64,000 bases of DNA from CAWAPS01 sp963783945 (GCA_963783945.1 CAWAPS010000007.1:372001-436000), one strand, 5' to 3'; positions 51,546 through 60,329 are shown, counted from the first letter of the stretch. Numbers and translations: made by a program. Notes: a model not told the origin generated them from the sequence alone.

Positions 51546-53141
51546 CTAGTCGACCAGAGCGGAAACGTTGGCCGGGCGGGCCGGCCGAGGCGCCGGTGGC
51601 GGCGGGGTGTAACGCGCCAGCTCGGAGTACAGGTAGGCGTGGGCGGGCACGGCGAAGGGGGCGGCCAGGTTGACGATCAGACACTCCCCGGGCATGAGGG
51701 TCTGGATCTCGGCGCTCTGGGCGCTGATGTCCTGCTTGGCCGAGGCCCGCAGGGTGTTGCGGTCCTTCTCGTCGGCCAGACCGAGGATGAAGAACGTGTT
51801 GAACTGGCTCAGCAGCTCGTCGTCGAGGAGCTTCGGCTGCTGGGTCACCGCGCACAGTCCCACCCCGAACTTGCGTCCCTCCCGGGCCACTCGGGGAAAG
51901 ACGTTGGAGTCTCGGTCCTTGCTGCCCCCGAGCACTCTCTGGGCCTCTTCCAGGGCGATGGACACCACGGGCATGCGGCTGTGCCGGTCCGGGTCGTCCA
52001 GATAGGCCCCCTGCCAGGTCTCGAGAACCCGCCGGGCCAGGAACGACGCCACCAGTACCTCCTCGGTCGAACCGAGCCCGCTGACGTCGACCAGGACCAC
52101 CTGACCGGCGAGCAGGTCGTCGACTATCCGCCCGCCCACCGACAGACCCGGATCGGTGGCTATGCAGCGCAGGGCCACGATCCGCCGGGCCCGCCGGTGC
52201 ACGACCTGCAGGGTGTTGAGTGCCACCCGGGACGACAGCTCGGCGTCGCGGAAGCCGGGCAGGTCCTCGAGCCGGGCGAAGTCGGCCAGCCAGGCCAGCC
52301 CGTCAGTGCCGTAGTGTCGCTCGAGCTCGTAGAGCGCCTCCTCCTGGGGGCGGCTCCAGTCGTAGGCGGTCCGCAGGTCGTCCACCGAGAGCTCGGCCAG
52401 GCTGATGCGTAGGGCGGAGCACCCGGGGAGGGAGCGGTTGGCGTACACCCGCAGCGAGGTCTCGGCCCAGGGATGCCGGCCGAGGGCCGATCGGTACTCC
52501 CCGTGGGGATCGACGAGCAGCAACGAGTAGCGGCCGTTGGCCTGCATGATCCCTGCGGCCAGGACCTGCATGAGATTGGATTTGCCCATACCCGTGGTGG
52601 CGAAGATCCCGACGTGAGTGGCCAGGCTGGCCCCCGGTATGCCGACTTTGAACGGCACCACCGTCTCCCCGCTGCGCAGCTGGCCGATCGGGAGGTCCCC
52701 CATCCGCTCGGCCAGGAAGTCGAAGTCCTCCGGGGTCGGGGCCACCACGGCCGAGAACTGGGTGGGCAGGCTCTTGGGCTTGCGAAACACCGACCGCCGG
52801 CCCCCCGATCCTGGCTCGGGTGCAGCGAGGTAGCCGAGGCAGCGGCACTCGGCGATGCGGTAGGTCCGGCGGGCTTGCTCGTGCAACGGGTGCATACCTG
52901 GCTCTCCCCGGGCGTCGTCGGCGAGCAGGGTGCCCGCCACCCGCTCGGCCCAGCCCAGCTCGCGGTGTTCGGTGCCGTAAGTGACGTCCACCACCCGGAA
53001 CAGGTACCGGCGGTCAGTCGCCTCGTCCACCGCCACGAGCAGCTCGCCGATGAACAGATCCTCGTCGGGGGCGGCCCGGAACGTCCCCTCCAGCACGTTC
53101 CTTCCGTAGAGGCGGCCTCGAGGGGCGGTGGCGTCGTTCAC
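51546..53141 (-). CDS. HerA-type DNA helicase/translocase ATPase
   Basis: 531 aa. An N-terminal beta-barrel (HAS-barrel-like, about 1-125), then the FtsK/HerA ATPase core: GIFATTGMGKSNLMQ (Walker A, Lys187), LLLVDPHGEYRSALG (Walker B), VVSIALEEAQRVLG (sensor with Glu), GVGLCAVTQQPKLLD and NTFFILGLADEKDRN. HerA forms a hexamer that feeds DNA ends to NurA for resection. It starts at a GTG 27 nt after the NurA stop, consistent with a NurA-HerA operon. This pair is standard in archaea and restricted to some bacteria. Confidence 0.9.
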   Translation of the reverse strand: MNDATAPRGRLYGRNVLEGTFRAAPDEDLFIGELLVAVDEATDRRYLFRVVDVTYGTEHRELGWAERVAGTLLADDARGEPGMHPLHEQARRTYRIAECRCLGYLAAPEPGSGGRRSVFRKPKSLPTQFSAVVAPTPEDFDFLAERMGDLPIGQLRSGETVVPFKVGIPGASLATHVGIFATTGMGKSNLMQVLAAGIMQANGRYSLLLVDPHGEYRSALGRHPWAETSLRVYANRSLPGCSALRISLAELSVDDLRTAYDWSRPQEEALYELERHYGTDGLAWLADFARLEDLPGFRDAELSSRVALNTLQVVHRRARRIVALRCIATDPGLSVGGRIVDDLLAGQVVLVDVSGLGSTEEVLVASFLARRVLETWQGAYLDDPDRHSRMPVVSIALEEAQRVLGGSKDRDSNVFPRVAREGRKFGVGLCAVTQQPKLLDDELLSQFNTFFILGLADEKDRNTLRASAKQDISAQSAEIQTLMPGECLIVNLAAPFAVPAHAYLYSELARYTPPPPAPRPARPANVSALVD

Positions 53142-53168
53142 CTCGCCAGTGTGGCAGGCGCCTGCGAC

Positions 53169-54158
53169 TCAGTAGCGCTCCATGAGCCGGTGGCGGTCGG
53201 CGAACGCCCGATCGCGGACGTCCTCGGGAACGCCGCTGCGGTCGAGCCGTTCGGTGATGAGGCTCCAGACCTCGTCGCGCACCCAGGCCGGGCAGGCGGC
53301 CAGCCGGTCGGCCACGCTGAGCGGGTAGGGATAGCCGGGGAAAGCGGCGTCGTCCGCGAGCGCCGATAAGGCGCCCAGGGCCGGCCCGGGTTCGGTATCG
53401 CCCGGAAGATCGACCCGGAACGAGAACCGGGCGTCGGGATCGAGCCGGGCCACCACGACCTGTATGCCGGGGCCGGCGTCCGGCCGGGTCCGGGCGATCG
53501 GCACCCACCAGCATTCCCGTTCGCCGAGCTGGTCCGAGGCGATCCGCTCCAACTGGCCGAGGAGGGGCGCCCCGCCCCACGACAACGAGGTGTGCTTGGT
53601 GATCCCGACGAGCGTCACCTGGCGGGCGGCGGCCGCCGCCAGCAGGTTGGCGAACCAGGCCGAGGAGATCCGCCAGTCCGGCTGAAGGTCGCCGTCGAGG
53701 AGCAGGAGTGCCCCGGGATCGGCCTGCTCCAGGCAGGCTGCGGCCATTTCCCACTCCGCCCAGTCCCGGAGCAGGTTCACGTCGAGCGGGGAGTCCGCCG
53801 CAACCGGCGCGCCGAGCGCAGCGAGGGCGTCGCGGTCCTCGCCGAGCCCGACAAGGTGGGCTCGCAAAGGGCCTTCCTCCTCCATCACGGCGCTCCCGGC
53901 CTGCCAGCGGACGCGGGCGGCCCGGGTGGCGTACACCTGCAGGCAGCGGGCGTCGGCCACCTGGATCTGACCTCCGTCGACGGCCCACACGTCGGCGGGG
54001 GCGGTCACCCGGGTCAGGGGGGTCAGAGACAGCGAATCCACGAACACCAGGTCGCCCAGCGCCGGATCGCGCAGCTCCCCGCCCCGGCCGGCGAGGAGGT
54101 CAGCCAGGCGGTCGGCTGTCTCCTCGATGGATCCGCTCGCACGCGGTAGGTCTGCCAT
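53169..54158 (-). CDS. NurA-type 5'-3' nuclease
   Basis: 329 aa. Key residues of the NurA RNase H-like fold are visible: VWAVDGGQIQ (Asp61) and LLLLDGDLQPDW (Asp155), plus a C-terminal region with ITERLDRSGVPEDVRDRAF. Partner of HerA in end resection at double-strand breaks. Its ATG is only 17 nt from the divergent Ku ATG, so both promoters and any regulator must overlap coding sequence or the short palindrome between them. Confidence 0.87.
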   Translation of the reverse strand: MADLPRASGSIEETADRLADLLAGRGGELRDPALGDLVFVDSLSLTPLTRVTAPADVWAVDGGQIQVADARCLQVYATRAARVRWQAGSAVMEEEGPLRAHLVGLGEDRDALAALGAPVAADSPLDVNLLRDWAEWEMAAACLEQADPGALLLLDGDLQPDWRISSAWFANLLAAAAARQVTLVGITKHTSLSWGGAPLLGQLERIASDQLGERECWWVPIARTRPDAGPGIQVVVARLDPDARFSFRVDLPGDTEPGPALGALSALADDAAFPGYPYPLSVADRLAACPAWVRDEVWSLITERLDRSGVPEDVRDRAFADRHRLMERY

Positions 54159-54160
54159 CG

Positions 54161-54175
54161 GGGAAGAATGTTCCC
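54161..54175. promoter_or_regulatory. Palindrome between nurA and ku starts
   Basis: GGGAA-GAATG-TTCCC, 15 nt, filling almost the whole 17-nt gap. Symmetric position suggests an operator controlling both genes. GGGAAG could also act as the SD of ku. Confidence 0.4.
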
Positions 54176-54961
54176 ATGCCCAGGGCCATTTGGAGCGGAT
54201 CAGTCAGCTTTGGCTTGGTCAACGTGCCGGTCAAGCTCCTTTCCGCCACCTCGTCGAAAGACGTCCGCTTCCACCAGCTGCACGACGCCGACCACGGCCG
54301 CATCAACCAGCGCAGGGTGTGCTCGGTCGACGGCGAGGAGGTCGACTTCGCGCACATCGTCAAGGGCTACGACCTCGGCGGAGGCCGTTACGTCGTGGTC
54401 GAGCCCGAAGAGCTCGCGTCGGTCGACGTGGAAGCGACGCGGACCATCGACATCGAGGAGTTCGTGGACCTGGCCGACATCGACCCGCTCTACTTCGAGA
54501 AGTCGTACTACCTGGTGCCCGACGGGCGGGCGGAAAAGCCTTATGCCTTGCTGGTGGAGACCATGTCGAGGACGGGAAAGGTCGCGGTCGGCCGGTTCGT
54601 CCTGCGGACCAAGCAGTACCTCGCCACTCTTCGCGCCCGCGACGGCGTGCTCGTGCTGGCCACCATGCTCTACGCCGACGAGGTGATCGAACCCGACGAG
54701 CTCGAGGTGCCCACGGTCTCGAGCACCGCTCCTTCCGAGCGGGAGCTGGACATGGCCGCCCAGCTGGTGGAGTCGCTGGCGGGGCCGTTCGATCCGGCCA
54801 AATACCACGACGACTACAGGGAAAAGGTCCTGGCGCTCATCGAAGCCAAGGCCGACGGGGAGGTGATAGCGCGGCCTGAGGTCGAGACCCAAACCGCCCC
54901 CGTGGTGGACCTCATGGCCGCGCTCGAGGCCAGCCTGGCCCGGGTAAAGAATTCGGCCTGA
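54176..54961 (+). CDS. ku: Ku homodimeric DNA end-binding protein
   Basis: 261 aa. Begins with ARAIWSGSVSFGLVNVPVKL-like sequence (PRAIWSGSVSFGLVNVPVK, 2-20), the bacterial Ku hallmark. RRVCSVDGEEVDFAHIVKGY and ALIEAKADGEVI (C-terminal core) follow. Ku rings thread broken ends and recruit LigD for non-homologous end joining. No ligD is in the window. ATG 54176 chosen; the 156-codon in-frame upstream extension is antisense to nurA. Length is normal for the minimal bacterial form, without a long basic tail. Confidence 0.95.
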   Translation: MPRAIWSGSVSFGLVNVPVKLLSATSSKDVRFHQLHDADHGRINQRRVCSVDGEEVDFAHIVKGYDLGGGRYVVVEPEELASVDVEATRTIDIEEFVDLADIDPLYFEKSYYLVPDGRAEKPYALLVETMSRTGKVAVGRFVLRTKQYLATLRARDGVLVLATMLYADEVIEPDELEVPTVSSTAPSERELDMAAQLVESLAGPFDPAKYHDDYREKVLALIEAKADGEVIARPEVETQTAPVVDLMAALEASLARVKNSA

Positions 54962-54994
54962 CCGTCCGGCGCCCGGGGTGTCGCCGCCCGGTGG

Positions 54995-56443
54995 TCAGAA
55001 GCTGATCGCGCTCAGTTCCGGGTACCACTGGGCGGCCCGCTCGACCGCCTGGGCCCACCGCTCCCGCTGGGCCGGCCGGCCGCTCGGCTCGACGACGGCC
55101 TTGGGCGCCCACCGCGCCGCCACCTCCTCCGGCCCCGTCCAGACACCGGTGGCCAACCCGGCGAGGTAGCCGGCCCCGAGGGTTGTCGCCTCCAATTCGG
55201 CCGAAACCTCTATTGGGCGATCGCACGCGTCGGCGAGGGCCTGGACGAACACTGAGTTGGCGGTCATCCCGCCGTCGACCCGCAGGCGCTCGACCCTCCG
55301 CCCGCTGTCGCGCTCGGCCGCTTCGAGCAGGTCGGCGCCCGAGTGGGCGACCCCCTCCAGCACGGCTCTCACGATCTCTCCCCGTCCCGATCCGCGCGTC
55401 AGCCCGAAGATGGCGCCCCGGGCGCCGAAATCCCACTGTGGCGTGCCGAGCCCCAGCAGCGCCGGAACGGCAACCACCCCGCCGGTGTCGGAGCACGATG
55501 CGGCCACCGCCTCCGACTCGGCGGCGTCGGATAGCAGGCCCAGGTCCTCCACCAGCCAGTCCACCGCGCTACCAGCGGCCAGCATGATGGCCTCGATCCC
55601 CCAGGTGATCTCACCGCCGGTACGCCACGCCACGATGGGGAAGCAGCCCCGTTCCCCCCGGCGGGAAAATCCGGGTCGGTCACCGCCGAGACACATGTCG
55701 AGCATCCCGCCGGTGCCGAAGGTGGCCTTGGCCTGCCCGGCGCTCGTGCACCCCTGGCCGATGAGCGAGGCCTGTTGATCGCCCGCTATGGCGCACAAGG
55801 GCGGTGACCCGGGGAGGGCCAGGGCCTCACCGAGATGTCCGCTCGAGTCGACGAGTTCCGGAAGCCCGGAGCGAGAGAGGCCAAGCACCTCGATGGCGTC
55901 GTCGCGCCACCCGCGACCGTCGCCTTCCAACAGCCCGGTAACCCCGGCATTGCTGAGGTCCGTCACGTGACGCTCGCCCCGCGTCAGGTTCCAAGCTATC
56001 CAGCTGTCGACCGTGCCCAGCCGGGCGTTGTCGCGGACGCTCGGTTCGACCTGGTCCAGCAGCCAGGCGAACTTGGTGGCCGCCTCGCTCGGGGAGAAGT
56101 GAAAACCTTTGGCCTGCAGGTCGAGGCACGTCCCGACGGTGCGCAGGTCCTGCCAGCCGAGGCCGGGTCCGAGAGGCTGGCCGGTGCTCCCATCCCAGAC
56201 GATGGCCGATGAGCGTTGGGCGCATATACCGACGGCCTCGATCCCGCCACCCACTTCGTTTCGCGCCGCCGTCGCCACCTCCAGGGCGGCGGCTGCCATA
56301 GCTGCGGGGTCGAACTCGACCAGGCCCGGCATCGGGATGCTTGGGGGCAGAGGGCGCCGGTGGACGTGCTCGACCGCCCCGCTGTCGGTGACCACGGCGG
56401 CCCGAACGCTGCTCGTCCCCACGTCGACCACCAGGATCCCCAT
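54995..56443 (-). CDS. Glycerol kinase-like FGGY kinase
   Basis: 482 aa. VVDVGTSSVRAAVV (5-18), GICAQRSSAIVWD, GLGWQDLRT, CAIAGDQQASLIGQGC (catalytic Asp) and LRVDGGMTANSVFVQALAD, the pattern of glycerol kinases; IWGIEA-like TWGIEAIML also fits. Converts glycerol to glycerol-3-phosphate with ATP. Slightly shorter than GlpK (about 500 aa), and the allosteric FBP loop is not recognisable. Last gene of the operon, 3 nt after the flavoprotein stop. Confidence 0.85.
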   Translation of the reverse strand: MGILVVDVGTSSVRAAVVTDSGAVEHVHRRPLPPSIPMPGLVEFDPAAMAAAALEVATAARNEVGGGIEAVGICAQRSSAIVWDGSTGQPLGPGLGWQDLRTVGTCLDLQAKGFHFSPSEAATKFAWLLDQVEPSVRDNARLGTVDSWIAWNLTRGERHVTDLSNAGVTGLLEGDGRGWRDDAIEVLGLSRSGLPELVDSSGHLGEALALPGSPPLCAIAGDQQASLIGQGCTSAGQAKATFGTGGMLDMCLGGDRPGFSRRGERGCFPIVAWRTGGEITWGIEAIMLAAGSAVDWLVEDLGLLSDAAESEAVAASCSDTGGVVAVPALLGLGTPQWDFGARGAIFGLTRGSGRGEIVRAVLEGVAHSGADLLEAAERDSGRRVERLRVDGGMTANSVFVQALADACDRPIEVSAELEATTLGAGYLAGLATGVWTGPEEVAARWAPKAVVEPSGRPAQRERWAQAVERAAQWYPELSAISF

Positions 56444-56446
56444 CGG

Positions 56447-57952
56447 CTAACCCTCCTGGCCTTCCCAGCTCGGTCCGAACGGAGAAGGCAGGCCGAGCTT
56501 GCCAGGGTTGAGTATCCCCCGCGGGTCCAGGGACGTCTTCAGGGCGGCGAGCACGTCGAACGCCTGGCCGAGGTAGCTCCTCATGTATCTCCCCCGGTTG
56601 AGCCCGATCCCGTGATGATGCGACAGCGCCCCCCCGCACTCCGCCGTGGCCGACATGACCGCGTCGAATGCATCGCGGTAGTAGACCTCGGCTGCCGGGC
56701 CTGCGCCGGCCGGCCGCCCGGCAAACGTGAAGTAAAGGCAGCCCCCATCGACATAGGAGTGCGATTGGTGGGCTGAGGCGGCGATGGTTGCGTCGATGGC
56801 GGTGAGCCGGGTAATCGCCCGCTTGTAGATCTCCGGCAGGGCGCGCCACGAACCCGAAACCTCGACGGTATCGGCGACGATGCCGCCGCGCACCAGTTGC
56901 TCGAGCGGAGGTATTTCGTTGCGATGGTCCAGCCAGACGCCCGCCAGCTCGGTGCCGCGCGGTTCGCCCTCGCCGCACTCACTGGCCACGACGGCCATGA
57001 CCGCGTCGACCAGGGTGGCGTCGCCCTCGTCGATCACGACCAGAATCGCTCCGGCCCTGATTGAGAAATGGCGGGATGATTCGGCCGGGTCGTACAGGCG
57101 GAGCACGGCGGGGGTAGCGCCGCGGCGCAGGATACGCCGGCAGGCCTCCAGCCCGGTTCCGAAGTCAGGAAAGGCGAACACGGCGCGGCGCTCAGCCGGT
57201 GGCTCGGGGTGAGCTCGGAGACGGGCCTCGGTAATGACGCCGAGCGTCCCCTCGCTGCCGACGAAGACCTGGGTCAGGTCGGGCCCGACCGCGGCGCGCG
57301 GCGCCGCGGCACCGGTGCGGATCAGCCGGCCGTCCGCCAGGGCCACCTGGAGGCCGACGACCATGTCCTCGATCTTGCCGTAGCGGGTCGAGTACTGCCC
57401 GGCCCCCCGGCAGGCCAGCCAGCCCCCGACCGTCGAGATGGCCATGGACTGAGGCCAGTGGCCGAGCGTCAGATGGTGATCGGCGCGTAGGGCGGCTTCG
57501 AAGGAGTCTCCGAATGTCCCGGCCCTGACGTCGACCAGCAACGACGGCTGGTCGACGCCGACTATCCCGTCGAGCCGGGTCAGATCCAGGGCGATCCCCC
57601 CGAAGAGAGGGATGCTACCGCCCGAGACCCCGCTCGCCCCCGCCACCACCGTGACCGGAACCGCGGCCTGGTGGCACAGCCGCAACACCGCTGCGACCTC
57701 CGCCGCGGTGGCGGGCCGGGCCACGGCCGCAGGCAGAGCGGGCACGGTGCCGTCGACCGCCCACACCACCGAGAGCGGCCACCAGTCCCGGCCGGCTGCT
57801 ACCCGGTCCTCGTCGATCGTCGATACCTGGTCGCAGACGTCGGCCAGGCTCGTGACGAACCCGTCGCCGACCGCGACCTCGCGACCGAACCGCGTCGGGT
57901 GGGCGGCTGCTTCCGCCCCGAGAGGAGCGGGGCCCTGGCGCCGGGAAGTCAC
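56447..57952 (-). CDS. FAD-linked oxidase, alkyl-dihydroxyacetonephosphate synthase-like
   Basis: 501 aa. FAD-binding-4 domain: VVAGASGVSGGSIPL (PP-loop region), GHWPQSMAISTVGGWLACRG (about 165-184) and VFVGSEGTLGVITEARL. C-terminal FAD-oxidase region with SHHHGIGLNRGRYM, the catalytic histidine cluster of alkylglycerone-phosphate synthases, then LDPRGILNPGKLG. Either an ether-lipid enzyme exchanging the acyl group of acyl-DHAP for an alkyl group, or a related glycolate/lactate oxidase. Neighbouring glpD and glpK favour a glycerophosphate substrate. 4-bp overlap with glpD. Confidence 0.85.
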   Translation of the reverse strand: MTSRRQGPAPLGAEAAAHPTRFGREVAVGDGFVTSLADVCDQVSTIDEDRVAAGRDWWPLSVVWAVDGTVPALPAAVARPATAAEVAAVLRLCHQAAVPVTVVAGASGVSGGSIPLFGGIALDLTRLDGIVGVDQPSLLVDVRAGTFGDSFEAALRADHHLTLGHWPQSMAISTVGGWLACRGAGQYSTRYGKIEDMVVGLQVALADGRLIRTGAAAPRAAVGPDLTQVFVGSEGTLGVITEARLRAHPEPPAERRAVFAFPDFGTGLEACRRILRRGATPAVLRLYDPAESSRHFSIRAGAILVVIDEGDATLVDAVMAVVASECGEGEPRGTELAGVWLDHRNEIPPLEQLVRGGIVADTVEVSGSWRALPEIYKRAITRLTAIDATIAASAHQSHSYVDGGCLYFTFAGRPAGAGPAAEVYYRDAFDAVMSATAECGGALSHHHGIGLNRGRYMRSYLGQAFDVLAALKTSLDPRGILNPGKLGLPSPFGPSWEGQEG

Positions 57953-59682
57953 GGGGTCACGGCCGTTTCGAGCGCTGACCTCTCCGAGTCAGCCTCCGCC
58001 TGGAACAGGAGCACCTGGCGGTACTGCTCCGCTTGGTCCCACCCCATGTCAGCGGCGATCAGTTCCGCCACCGCGGGGGCCGCCTGAGCGGCCGCGTCGC
58101 GGTCGAGGATCCGGGCCCGGGTGCGCCGGGCCAGGACGTCGTCGAGCGTCCGGGCCATCTCGAAACGGGCGGCGTAGATGGCTTCCGCCTTCAAGTACGG
58201 CAGCCCAGGTATGAGTGGGCCGGCCAGGCTGGCGTCATCGCGGCACAGGGCCAGGACGTCGCAAACCAGGTCGCCGTGCCGCCCCACCAGGTGTTCGAGA
58301 ATGTCCGGGCCGATGCCCAGGCGTTCCGCTTCCTGTGTCGCGGCAGGCAGATATGACTCCTCGGGCCTGTCCCCTCCGATCAGGACCAGCCGGCGGGTGG
58401 GTGAGGGTGCCCAACGGCGAAGCCTAGAATGGGCCGGGCGGCCGCCGTCATCCCGGGCCGCCGTCTTTATCATTTGCCCGAGGGCGCAGTCGACGGCATC
58501 GGCGGCCATCTTGCGGTAGGTGGTCAGTTTCCCCCCGGTCACGGTCACCAAGCCGTTGGGGGACGTGATCACGGTGTGGCGCCTCGACAGGTCCGCCGTT
58601 CTGGCATTCCGGGCGTCGCTTATGAGCGGCCTCAGCCCGGCCCATGTGCCCGAGACATCCGCCGGGGTGAGGGCGGCGCGGGTCCAGCGGTTGACGGCTC
58701 GCAGCACGTACTCGACGTCGTCGGCGGTGCACTTGGGGTCGTCGAGCGGCCCGGAGTAGTCCGTGTCCGTGGTCCCGAGATAGGTGTAGCGGCCCGGGGC
58801 GAGCGGGCCCGTGGCCTCGGCGGCGGCCCAGGGGACCACGAAGATGGAGCGTCGGTCGCCCGGGACGGCGAGCACCGAAGCGAAGTCGCAAGGCAGCCGG
58901 TCTGATGGCACGACCAGGTGAATGCCCTTCGCCGGCCGGATGGAGACGGGGCTGACGCTTCCGGGAGCCAGGCCGGCCACCGCGTCGGACCACACCCCGC
59001 CGGCGTTGACGACGACATCGGCGCCCACCTCGGTGCCATCGGATAGCCGGGCGCCGGCGACCCGGCCGGCGTCCTCGATCAACCCCTCCACAGGTGAGTA
59101 GTTGGCCACGACCGCCCCCTTGGCGGCTGCCGTGCGGGCCAGGGCGAGCGTCAGTCGGGCGTCGTCGGCCTGGGCGTCCCAGTAGAGGAAGGACGCCACA
59201 AGAGCGTCGGTCCGCAGGACCGGGAAGTGGTTGAGGGCTTCCGATCCCGCGATCCGGCGGTGAAGCCGGCCGATGCGCATGCCGCCGGTCAGGTCGTACA
59301 TCCACAGAGCGGCCGAATAGCTCTTGACCAGGCCTTTGGAGAGAACCCCGTCCTTTCCGAACAGGGGGATCAGGAACGGGAGGGGGTGGACCAGGTGGGG
59401 GGCGTTGTGGAGGAGCCTCTGTCGCTCGTGGAGAGCCTCGTACACGAGAAGGAAGTCGCGCTGTTGCAGGTAGCGCAGCCCGCCGTGGACCAGCTTGGAG
59501 GACCTGGAGGAGGTGCCGGATGCGAAATCCCGGGCCTCGACCAGGGCGGTGCGGAGGCCTCGCGCCGCGGCGTCGAGGGCGACTCCGCAACCGGTGACGC
59601 CGCCACCTACCACGAGCACGTCGAAGTGCTCCGAACCGAGGCGCTCCAGGGCCCTCGCACGGTCGAACGGGCGCGACGACAC
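57949..59682 (-). CDS. glpD: Aerobic glycerol-3-phosphate dehydrogenase
   Basis: 577 aa. DVLVVGGGVTGCGVALDAAARG (21-42, FAD-binding Rossmann), SGTSSRSSKLVHGGLRYLQQ (glpD signature), GGVWSDAV, RPAKGIHLVVP, YLGTTDTDY and VTGGKLTTYRKMAADAVD. C-terminal alpha-helical domain from about 400. Oxidises glycerol-3-phosphate to DHAP, passing electrons to quinone at the membrane. First gene of the operon; start GTG 59682 has no SD, with a TACCTT box 8 nt upstream. Confidence 0.93.
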   Translation of the reverse strand: MSSRPFDRARALERLGSEHFDVLVVGGGVTGCGVALDAAARGLRTALVEARDFASGTSSRSSKLVHGGLRYLQQRDFLLVYEALHERQRLLHNAPHLVHPLPFLIPLFGKDGVLSKGLVKSYSAALWMYDLTGGMRIGRLHRRIAGSEALNHFPVLRTDALVASFLYWDAQADDARLTLALARTAAAKGAVVANYSPVEGLIEDAGRVAGARLSDGTEVGADVVVNAGGVWSDAVAGLAPGSVSPVSIRPAKGIHLVVPSDRLPCDFASVLAVPGDRRSIFVVPWAAAEATGPLAPGRYTYLGTTDTDYSGPLDDPKCTADDVEYVLRAVNRWTRAALTPADVSGTWAGLRPLISDARNARTADLSRRHTVITSPNGLVTVTGGKLTTYRKMAADAVDCALGQMIKTAARDDGGRPAHSRLRRWAPSPTRRLVLIGGDRPEESYLPAATQEAERLGIGPDILEHLVGRHGDLVCDVLALCRDDASLAGPLIPGLPYLKAEAIYAARFEMARTLDDVLARRTRARILDRDAAAQAAPAVAELIAADMGWDQAEQYRQVLLFQAEADSERSALETAVTP

Positions 59683-59690
59683 GGCCGCCC

Positions 59691-59696
59691 AAGGTA
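59691..59696 (-). promoter_or_regulatory. Candidate -10 box for glpD operon
   Basis: TACCTT on the minus strand, 8 nt before GTG 59682. Confidence 0.35.
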
Positions 59697-59759
59697 CCTA
59701 CTCGCCGGTCACTAGTCCCACTCGTCTGACTGGAGGCGCCTCGTCCATACCGGTTCACG

Positions 59760-59803
59760 GGTGGCTTTCGGGTGGCTTTCGGGTGGCCGTCGGGTGGCTT
59801 TCG
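59760..59803. repeat. Four 11-bp tandem repeats upstream of glpD
   Basis: GGTGGCTTTCG four times without gaps (59760, 59771, 59782, 59793); unit 3 has two changes. The 11-bp period places each unit on the same DNA face, about 78 nt upstream of glpD, suitable for cooperative binding of a regulator. Confidence 0.85.
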
Positions 59804-59831
59804 GCCCGCATCGAGGACGCGTCGGGCGGTG

Positions 59832-59919
59832 GCCAAAACGAAGCTCGAACCGAGAGAAGCCGGCCGTCCGCCGGCAAATCTCATCTGGTCTCATGAAGTC
59901 ATGAAGACTTGCGCAACAG
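59832..59919 (+). repeat. Intergenic repeat, copy 1
   Basis: About 88 nt resembling 61781-61868 in the same orientation, with shared core CGCCGGCAAA and CTCATG-like blocks. Lies about 150 nt upstream of whiB. Confidence 0.6.
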
Positions 59920-60065
59920 CGGGACCATTCGGGCTAGACAGCCTGTGCCGGGTGGGTCAAACTGGCGGCCTCCGGTTTGCCGCTCCGGGTCCGACCCGGA
60001 GGAACCCCGGGTGACGGTCTGACCGCTCCCGGGCCCGGGGTGGGTCGAGCGACACAAGATCTTCA

Positions 60066-60329
60066 ATGGGACGACTGATGATGGATACCAAGAAAACCAA
60101 CACCCTGGTGTGGCGCCAGCGGGCAGCCTGCCGTGGGGTGGACCCTGACATCTTCTATCCGATGTCCGACGACGATGCTGAGGACGCCAAGGCCATATGC
60201 GCCCTGTGCCCGGTGAAGGGAGCGTGCCTGGAATGGGCCCTGACCTCCCGGGAGAAGGAAGGCGTGTGGGGTGGGGCTACCGAACGGGAGCGGCGGCGGA
60301 TCATCCGGCGCCGCCGGCGATCGGCCTGA
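60066..60329 (+). CDS. WhiB-family iron-sulfur transcription factor
   Basis: 87 aa. Four cysteines in the WhiB arrangement (Cys22, Cys45, Cys48, Cys54: C...CALCPVKGAC) bind a [4Fe-4S] cluster. GVWGG (66-70) is the turn that contacts sigma factor, and a basic C-terminal tail (RERRRIIRRRRRSA) binds DNA. The start could be 60066 or the ATG pair at 60078/60081. Such proteins sense redox or NO and act with the principal sigma factor. Which of the WhiB1-7 classes it belongs to is not resolved, though the short length resembles WhiB1/WhiB2. Confidence 0.92.
   Translation: MGRLMMDTKKTNTLVWRQRAACRGVDPDIFYPMSDDDAEDAKAICALCPVKGACLEWALTSREKEGVWGGATERERRRIIRRRRRSA

Larger units (their letters stand above)
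59683..60065. other. Intergenic region between divergent glpD and whiB
   Basis: 383 nt. Holds the glpD -10 box, a four-unit 11-bp tandem repeat (59760-59803), and a segment (59832-59919) resembling 61781-61868. The whiB promoter is not clear. No gene-like frame. Confidence 0.6.

Noticed and set aside
51332..51673. Proline/alanine-repeat protein in the microsatellite
   Set aside because: Open frames result from the CCG/CCCG repeats on both strands; no start signal or conserved segment.
53708..54175. N-terminal extension of Ku
   Set aside because: It is antisense to nurA and Arg/Pro-rich; the bacterial Ku hallmark begins at ATG 54176.
54161..54175. LexA/SOS box
   Set aside because: Lacks the GAAC-N4-GTTC core of actinobacterial LexA sites.
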